Origin: Lantana camara
Lineage: Eukaryota; Streptophyta; Magnoliopsida; Lamiales; Verbenaceae
Assembly: GCA_037501455.1 (NCBI GenBank)
Contig: CM074857.1
Coordinates: 104,317,501 to 104,381,500, forward strand
Length of the DNA: 64,000 nt
Reading direction: 5' to 3'
The notes beneath the pieces were generated by a model. It saw nothing but the letters and a program-made list of their open reading frames with translations. It was not told where the DNA came from and ran no database searches. Made by a program: the position numbers and the translations under genes. Positions within the stretch are counted from its first letter, which is position 1. Each line of letters starts with the position of its first letter. Shown here one piece after another: positions 56,601 through 64,000 of this stretch.

Positions 56601-59600
56601 TTATTCTTATCTCTGAGAACATGCTGTCTTTCTTTTCCCATCACCAACTCCTTCTCATGCTCTTCTTTCGACAATTTTAACTTGTTTTTGGGTCATAAAA
56701 CATGGGTTGAAAGTGAAAAGCCTGCTGTTTGTTCCAACATTGGAAAAACTAAATCCATGTTACCAACTCTACAACCATGTTCATCTGATATGTAATTGCA
56801 GATTCTTCAAGTAAAATTTTAATTTTCTGGTGTCCCTGCACTTTGTCTTCCACCTCTTCTATTCTTATGAGTTATGAGCACATTAATCATTTCTTTCTCA
56901 TTTTTTGTTTTTGATATTTTCTATTCATTTGGCAGAATGGAGGTGCATTTCTCATACTAGCCAACACTCAAAAGCGGCGTAAAGTTGAGGACAATTGTGG
57001 TGCTACTGTTTTCGAACGTGTTGAGGTAATACTGTTTCCTATCCCCATTTAACTAGCTATTTCCAATTTTTTAATTGACTCTACATTTTACTGTTGAAAT
57101 TGCTGAGAATTGTTACTTCTTTGTTCACCTGAGCCTTCTCGGATGGTAATCTTTCTAGAAATGTACATCAGGTAGCAGCAGATGCTAGGCAAAAGACCAC
57201 TGAAACAGTAGACTCCAACAAGGTAGGAGCTGATGTAAATAAAAGAAAACAAGGCCGTCGGGCAAACTCTGGTTCAGGTAGAGGCCGTGGCCGAGTATCT
57301 GATCAGGCAAAAAATCCGACTGTTTCTACTTCAAATGGCTTAGCTGGAAACTCACATCACAAGGTGTGTATACCTGCCATTGTTTTTTTTTTTTTTTGTT
57401 TATTTGTACTTATTTGTGGCTGTTTCACTTGCCAGTGAACCTAACTGCTTTTATCAAGTTCATTCAATTTACTTTCCTTTCCTGAATTAGCTGTTACGTA
57501 CAATTTTCGGAGTAGCTGAATTAATTGTATGTCCACTGTAGAGATAATAGAGATCACATTTATTATGCATAAGCGGTCATTTCATTAGTATCTGAAAAAT
57601 ATCTCCTGGATCAAATCTCAAGTTCTTGATAAATGGAAAATTCAATTTAAGTAAATTGATGATGCTCATCTTAAATTCGCCAGTGTAGCAGTACGGTGAT
57701 TTGCAAAATGTCCTCTTGGTTTATTATTGATATTTTCCAGTCTTTATCTGTAATACTGCTTTTCTTTCTCACTTATTAATTCCAAAGATGCCTTTCCAAT
57801 TATATGTTTTAGTAAAAGGCTAAAAACTGTATTTCTTCATCTTTTAGAGTAGAAGAACATATATAATGGCACTATTAACTCCCGTTTTAACCCTGTTGTT
57901 TTGGGAAGTAACAAACATAACATGGTCTAAAAGCAAGTGCATGAAACGCTCTTCTTTTAGAATTAAGCTTCGAAAACATTTTGGTATGTCCGGCTTGGTT
58001 ACACAGATTTATGGTATGGGGCTTAAAGTTTGAATTGTGGTCCAGTTTACTTTAGTCCCGAATTATAATTTTGATTGGAAGTTATAGAATCTTATTTCCA
58101 TCTAAAATCATGGACTTGAGGATAAAATTTGGCTGTTCAGTTGAGTGCATTGAAGCCAAAAGTTTCATTTTCCGATTACATTTTTTTTTTTTTTGGTTCC
58201 TTGTAAAGAGAGACCAAATAAAAAAGTACAGAGAAAACAAATGACACAAGGCACATTCTTTATTTTGGTCCTTCCCTCCCATACTATAGCTCTGTCTAAA
58301 TTCTTTTGTCTTCGTTGAAAAAGGTGGCATATGGGCTGTATGAGGTTGGTCATAAATGTGTGTGGGTCGGGATTTCTTATTTTTACTTTGGGCAGGTAAT
58401 AAACAGGCTGGTTTAGCCTGTGCCTTGTCTACTGACTTCTCTCCTCACCTTCACTCTTTCTCCATAGGCATGTTTTTCAGGCCTTCCCCTCTCTATACAG
58501 ATACCCTACCAAAGAAAAGCCTCTTCCCCTATTCCAGAACTCAGTCACATTTATCCTCCCTTCTTTCTCAGATAGACCCCTTGCAGCTTGCAGTCATTCA
58601 ATCCTCCTTCCTATCTGCTGATTGCTTGGCATTATTAAATAATCTTAATTTGGCATTCATTCATCACAAACAAGATCAACAGAACTTGCAGCTAAACTAG
58701 GACGAGAAGGTTCGGTTGGGTTTACGCGTCTCCAAACCCAAGCTTGGTATCAAAAAAGAATGTGCCAAATAACTGTTTGACTCTATCTGATAAGCAAGCT
58801 TAGAGCTAACCTCAGTTAAGAATGACGGTAAGAGTGGTTTCTGTTAATTTTAAAATTGCAAACATCAGATTGTCACGACTATTTTAGAGAACGCTAGATC
58901 TGGGTTTCTAAGTTATCAAAGTTGCCCTAATAGGTTAACATGGCTGACCTGTTCAGTTTGATTGGCTCCTTACTCCTATCCGTATGATCTACATTATCTG
59001 TTTTGTTGCCTTTGGCAACGGCTGGTTTCTCTCAAGCACCATGCTTATATCATAATAATCTGACACACAACAAAATTCCATGTGTATTTGAATTAAATTC
59101 TGTATTCTGAATCAAATACACAATGAATTTGTATCTTTTAATATGCAATTTATTTGCCAAAACTGAGTAAAATAATACTAAAAAAGAACATTCTCTGCTG
59201 ATTTAAAAGTTAGAAGAAAATAGAGCCATTTCAAACTTATTTTGCAAGGAATTAGGGGTTTTCTAGGTAAGTACTCTAATATTCCCACATGTCACCTTTA
59301 GATGTAGAAGTCCTGTAGAATATGAATACATACAATCTCTTGAACCCTTTTGTGTGCTTGCAGTAACGAATAATCAGAAATTTTAAGCTTTCAGCACTTG
59401 TTTTTTAATTTTATAACTTCCCATTTTGTAGTTTTTGCGTCCATCAACTTTAAATTAGTTGTTATTGAAAGTTGATACCTGGACAAATTTGTTTCATTAA
59501 TGTATTGCCATTTCATAGTGAGCATTGATGGATTTGGTTTTTCTTTTCTTTATTTGGCTATTGCAGGATGGAGTCTCCCAAGAGCAGCTTGGGCATGATG

Positions 59601-62600
59601 GTCACTTGTCAACAGAGGTTTCTCATTACCATAATCTCTGCCTAAACATAATTTTTTTGAGAATTTTCAGATGGTCAATGCATACAACACTTGTTTTGCT
59701 GATTAATTATGGTCTCAATGATTCTAGGATGACGCTTGCTTACGTGCAAAGGTTGCATCATTGGGTGAAGAACTGAAAAAGTTGCGTGAAGAGGCATCTG
59801 ATTATCGTAATCAGTGTGAAAAACTAGAAAAGGTATAACTGGATTTTTTTCTTCTTTGGACTCTCAATGTCAAAAGTCAACAAAGTTAAATGATTTAGTC
59901 TTGTGTCATTTATAGGCATTGTTGAAGTGACATTTTCTTATACCGAGAATCCTATATTCATTTATGTGCATATTTTTCCCTCTTTTGAACAGGAACTTAA
60001 GGATTTCAAGGATTACGAGCAGCAGATGAAGCCAAAGGTCTGTAGTTTCCTAGTCTGTCTTTTATGGCTTGTTATTCTTATAAGAATATTTTGTTCTGTT
60101 TCTTGTGAGGGTGGTCCCGTGTACTTATTTAATTATTAGGAGTAAAGGAGATGATTAAATTTCGCTGTTACTGTGATTCATTTGTGTGTGACCTGAATGT
60201 TAATCTGACCTTATGCATGGGCACCACTGATTCCATGTGACATAATTATTTCTGATTCTTTTAAGTTATGTTGCTTTTTTATTTAAAAAAAAAAAGACAT
60301 ACTTCCTGGTCTTTTATTACCTTTCCTATCTTCTATTGCAGTGGCAGTTTATTGTCGAATAAATGGAGCACAAAAAGAGTTTAGAGGAACTCTTTCATAT
60401 ACAGTTTGTTTGACAATGCATTTTCCTGTATTTAGGGCTGTCGTTTCAGATGTGTTTTAGTAGTCTGGAGTCAGAACAATCTTTTCTTGATAAGTTAACT
60501 GTTCAGCTACTGAGCTGCTATAGTAGAGGGAAAAAATGTAAGCAATTTGAATCTTTAGCTTGACAAAGATGAAGTAGGTGTGCTGCAATATAGTGAGTCT
60601 TTTCTAGTATATTAATGCTTATGCTCACTGATGTGTAGTGCCCTTTACTATTGTTTCAAGCAAGTTCTCATTTCTGCTTTTCCGGTGGTGCAGAGGATGA
60701 AAGTGATATCTGATTTATTGATATCTGTCTCAAAAGCTGAGAGACAAGAGGCAAGGACTAAAGTGCGCCAGGATTCCTTGAGACTTGGCAATGTTGGGGT
60801 AGTCAGGTATTCATTTTTTCTTTTTAAGCCCATTGGCCTTTTTTCTGTTCCAAACAACTGGGTTGAATAAGTCAACTTGTTGGGTCTAAAGGTAAGTGCA
60901 TAAAAGTTCATCTTCAGAATGTTTCTTGAAAATATCGTGCATAAAAGTTCATCTTCAGAATGTTTCTTGAAAATATCGTGATTTCCTCTTGATTCCTGAT
61001 CAACATTATCATCATAAGAACTATAAGGTCTTTCTAAGTTCGATCTTTAATAAGGGAAATTGCTAGTCTATGAATTATTTCTCAGTTGTTTAATGAAGCT
61101 GAATTGTAGTTTAGATGCAATGAACCTAAGCATGTCTATTTAATTTTATTAAATTATTTACTATGCTATGTCAGTTAACCAGTTATTATATTTCCATTTG
61201 TTCATCAATAAAATTGATAGAGCTGGGACAGTCATATCTGAGGCATGGGAGGATGGACAAGCACTAAAGGATCTCAATGCTCAACTTGTATGCCTTCCCC
61301 GCTTTCGCTTTATTTGTTTTGATTGCTTTCGTTACTCCTCTTTATTTGCATAAACATATATGTTATCTACGTGATTCTATAACAACCAAGTCACCACTGT
61401 CTCCTGCTTCATATTAGCTTTCCTTGTTGAAACAAAACATTTGTGCGATTTTGTTCAAACTGTAAATCTGGTTTCCGAGGACATGAATGGAATTCTTAAT
61501 GCTTCCTAATATTGCTCAGAAAATATAATGAATGATGTTTAGTACTTTCTTCATGAGCTTGTCTTGTCTATTGAAATTAACACTTATGCTGTGTTAGAAA
61601 GATGCAAAACAGAGAATGTTGGATGGTGCATAGATTAATGTATCTGACTTTTGATTTATAAGATGCTTAAGTATGATATTTGTATAGAATAATATGCTTT
61701 CCTGGTGATTTAACTAATCAACTTTTTTGTTCAGAGGAGTTTGTTGGAAACAAAGGAGGCCATTGAAAGGCAGCGCAAATCTCTGAAGAAACGCCAACCA
61801 GGTAAAGGCTTCCATTGTATCTTTGCAAATCTCTGGTTCATGATTTTTTGCTCTACTTTCAGTAATTATGAAACTATAGGGTTTTCGGTGCATATATGCA
61901 CACATTCCCTTCTTTACAACATAACCTTTTGATTTAATCTGAACCATTTGATATCACAAAACAGTGGTTAATGGTTATAAAAGCTAATATTACTGTTCGA
62001 ACTAAGATTGATCTTTATCTTGGCGTGATGTCAGTTAATATATTGTCCATAGCTGAGAATTGTCATTTCAATTGGGCTTCTTCAAAATTTATTATCTTTT
62101 TTCATCCTTTTAACCAATAGAATGAGTACTCATGGTACTATATTCGATGCAGATAAAGGTGATACAACTGAAACAGAGGGCGAAGAAGATATAGTGATTC
62201 AGGATGAAATATACAAGTCTCGTTTGGCCAGCATCAAGCGTGTAAGTTTTGTTTTACTTGTAATTCTTCTCAATGGTGTTCTAATTATTTAACAACATGC
62301 TGATCCTAACTTTTTTTAGGAGGAGGAAACAGTGATGCGCGAAAGAGATCGTTATGAATTAGAGAAAGGAAGACTTATACGTGAAATGAAGCGTATAAGG
62401 GATGAGGATGGATCTCGTTTTAACAATTTTCAGATATTGAATCATCGCTATGCTCTCTTAAATCTTCTAGGAAAGGGAGGATTTAGTGAGGTTTATAAGG
62501 TCAGGGCTTTTATTTTTATAATGCTAAACACCTTTCTTGAAATTAATATTTTTATATAGGCCTAAGCTATCAAAATAGCCCTGAAGGCTCACTTGATACG

Positions 62601-63809
62601 TGTTGAAAATAAATAAAGGATATGTAATTTAATATATGTTTGAATTAAATAATAGTATACTATTAAAAATATTAATAAAATTTTTATATGAATCTATTTT
62701 TTGTAGTGATAATTTAGTAAATAAAAATGTTGGCAGGCTTTTGATTTGGTGGAACATAGATATGTTGCTTGTAAGCTTCATGGTTTGAATGCTAATTGGA
62801 GTGAAGACAAAAAGCAAAGCTATATTCGTCATGCAATCAGAGAATACAATATTCACAAAACATTGGTTCACCATCACATAGTTCGGCTATGGGACATATT
62901 TGAGATCGATCACAACACATTCTGCACAGTCTTGGAATACTGTAGTGGTATGATTCGTATATTTTCCATCTCGATTATATCATCAATAAAACTTTTCATG
63001 TAATTTGATGTTTTTTCTCTTGTTTCCAGGCAAGGATCTTGATGCAGTTCTCAAAGCGACACCTATATTGCCAGAGAGAGAAGCTAGGATCATTATCCTC
63101 CAGATCTTTCAAGGCCTTGTTTACCTAAATAAAAGATCACAAAAAATTATTCATTATGATTTGAAGCCTGGAAATGTTTTGTTTGATGAGTTCGGTGTTG
63201 CTAAAGTGACAGATTTTGGTCTTAGCAAGATTGTGGAGGATGATGTTGGATCCCAAGGCATGGAACTTACATCTCAGGGTGCAGGAACGTATTGGTGAGT
63301 CAAGTAACTTGATTTTCTATGTAAGATTAGTGTCCACTTTCTGCATATGTATTTTTCTGCATCCTGGGTCCATCTCATGGAAAAGTTTTGTGACCATCTT
63401 TTATAAAAAACTTTGCTTTTGCTGAAATAATGAGGACTTCAATAGGATTTCTCATGTTTTCTACAAGTTCTTTGATTTTCCTCATTGTAATTTCAGGTAT
63501 CTGCCTCCAGAGTGCTTTGAGCTGAATAAGACACCTCTCATCTCGTCAAAGGTTAGTGATTCTTTTTTATTCAGTTTTTCCCCCTTTGGCTCAAAGTTTA
63601 GTGATTTGAAGGTTTTTTCTCTTCTCCTATTTCATTGCTGGAAACAGGTTGATGTTTGGTCTGCGGGTATTTTGCTATACCAAATGCTGTTTGGCAGACG
63701 GCCGTTTGGACATGACCAGACTCAAGAGAGAATTTTACGTGAAGACACAATTATCAAAGCTCGTAAAGTTGAATTCCCTTCAAGACCATCTGTATCGAGC
63801 GAGGCAAAG
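53620..63809 (+). CDS. TSL: TOUSLED-like serine/threonine kinase, 3' end outside window
   Basis: TOUSLED-like kinases are nuclear kinases acting on histone chaperones. Coding exons: 53620-53850, 56936-57025, 57172-57363, 59567-59617, 59728-59832, 59993-60037, 60694-60806, 61221-61287, 61735-61801, 62153-62241, 62320-62499, 62737-62947, 63030-63294, 63497-63551 and 63648-63809. All have GT-AG borders and join in frame (641 aa so far). The N-terminus [18 protein letters not shown] matches the plant family. A basic region (KRKQGRRAN) and a coiled coil precede the kinase domain: GKGGFSEV (about 401-408), ATP-binding Lys 423, HYDLKPGN with catalytic Asp 524 (HYD in place of HRD is normal here), DFG at 542-544, and [12 protein letters not shown]. 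The last helices lie beyond the window. The start is the first ATG in the frame; no earlier one exists. Introns 1 (3.1 kb) and 3 (2.2 kb) are long. Confidence 0.95.
60896..60977. repeat. Perfect 41-bp tandem duplication in intron 7 of TSL
   Basis: GTGCATAAAAGTTCATCTTC and the following bases repeat exactly with period 41. Two complete copies, hence a recent duplication. Confidence 0.93.
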
Positions 63810-63867
63810 GTAAATTCTACCTGCTTTCTTGCATAGCCTAATTCAAAACTATCATCCTTTTCATCTC

Positions 63868-64000
63868 TAAGGATAATTACACCAACCTACCCTGAGGTTC
63901 AGCAAAAACTTCCCCTTCCCCCGAGGTTTTAAAAAAATTACAAAAATTTTGCCTGGTATACTCTCAGATTTGGCGCAACACATCCTATTGTAGCCATGAA
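63868..64000. mobile_element. MITE-like end in intron 15 of TSL
   Basis: AAGGATAATTACACCAAC, CCCTGAGGTT and ATTACAAAAATTTTG resemble the ends of the repeats at 9433, 25335 and 32883. Only one end is in the window. Confidence 0.5.

Overview
This is plant nuclear DNA, from a eudicot judging by gene structure and transposon content (an asterid is a guess). It is AT-rich and intron-rich, with long introns. LTR elements are primed by initiator tRNA-Met, and there are Helitrons, MITEs and a tRNA-derived SINE. There are no prokaryotic features. Only three intact host genes are visible: a RING-H2 protein (17688-18554, minus), a KIN-12-type kinesin in 22 exons (40811-49668, minus) and the start of a TOUSLED-like kinase (15 coding exons from 53620, plus, running off the right edge).

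Layout. 1-5441: a non-coding LTR retrotransposon whose 5' end lies outside the window. 5442-9432: a lone copia-type LTR with primer site, an AT-rich repeat field, and a solo LTR (6770-8341) that itself holds a second solo-LTR-like element (7114-8045), each with a perfect 5-bp target duplication. 10022-10433: a broken copy of the kinesin last exon. 10852-15824: an apparently intact Ty1-copia element with LTRs identical by eye. 16297-17347: a degenerate but intron-bearing GOT1 (Golgi transport) pseudogene. 17688-18929: the RING-H2 gene and a tandemly repeated upstream region. 18960-19785: a terminal-inverted-repeat element containing a perfect 29-bp inverted repeat. 20118-24086: a non-autonomous Helitron.

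25009-32042: a decayed ALMT (aluminium-activated malate transporter) gene on the plus strand. It is split by a dead Ty3-gypsy chromovirus (25715-31239) that inserted exactly in the splice acceptor of one intron. 32043-36540: MITEs, a 1.25-kb foldback Mutator-like element with a 10-bp target duplication, another solo LTR and a GC-rich transposon-like segment. 37080-38570: a second partial copy of the kinesin gene, with introns retained. 38570-40810: an orphan leader-like region and AT-rich spacer. 49669-53619: the spacer between the divergently transcribed kinesin and TOUSLED genes, holding a foldback MITE with a SINE inside it.

The kinesin (phragmoplast and division) and TOUSLED (chromatin assembly and S phase) genes are both linked to cell division, but their spacer is about 4 kb, so shared control is not implied. 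The main story is a gene-poor, transposon-rich interval carrying three decayed gene copies (GOT1, ALMT and partial kinesin duplicates). All coordinates were read by eye. Splice sites in the two large genes were checked for GT-AG and reading-frame continuity. Family names rest on motif recognition, not database searches.
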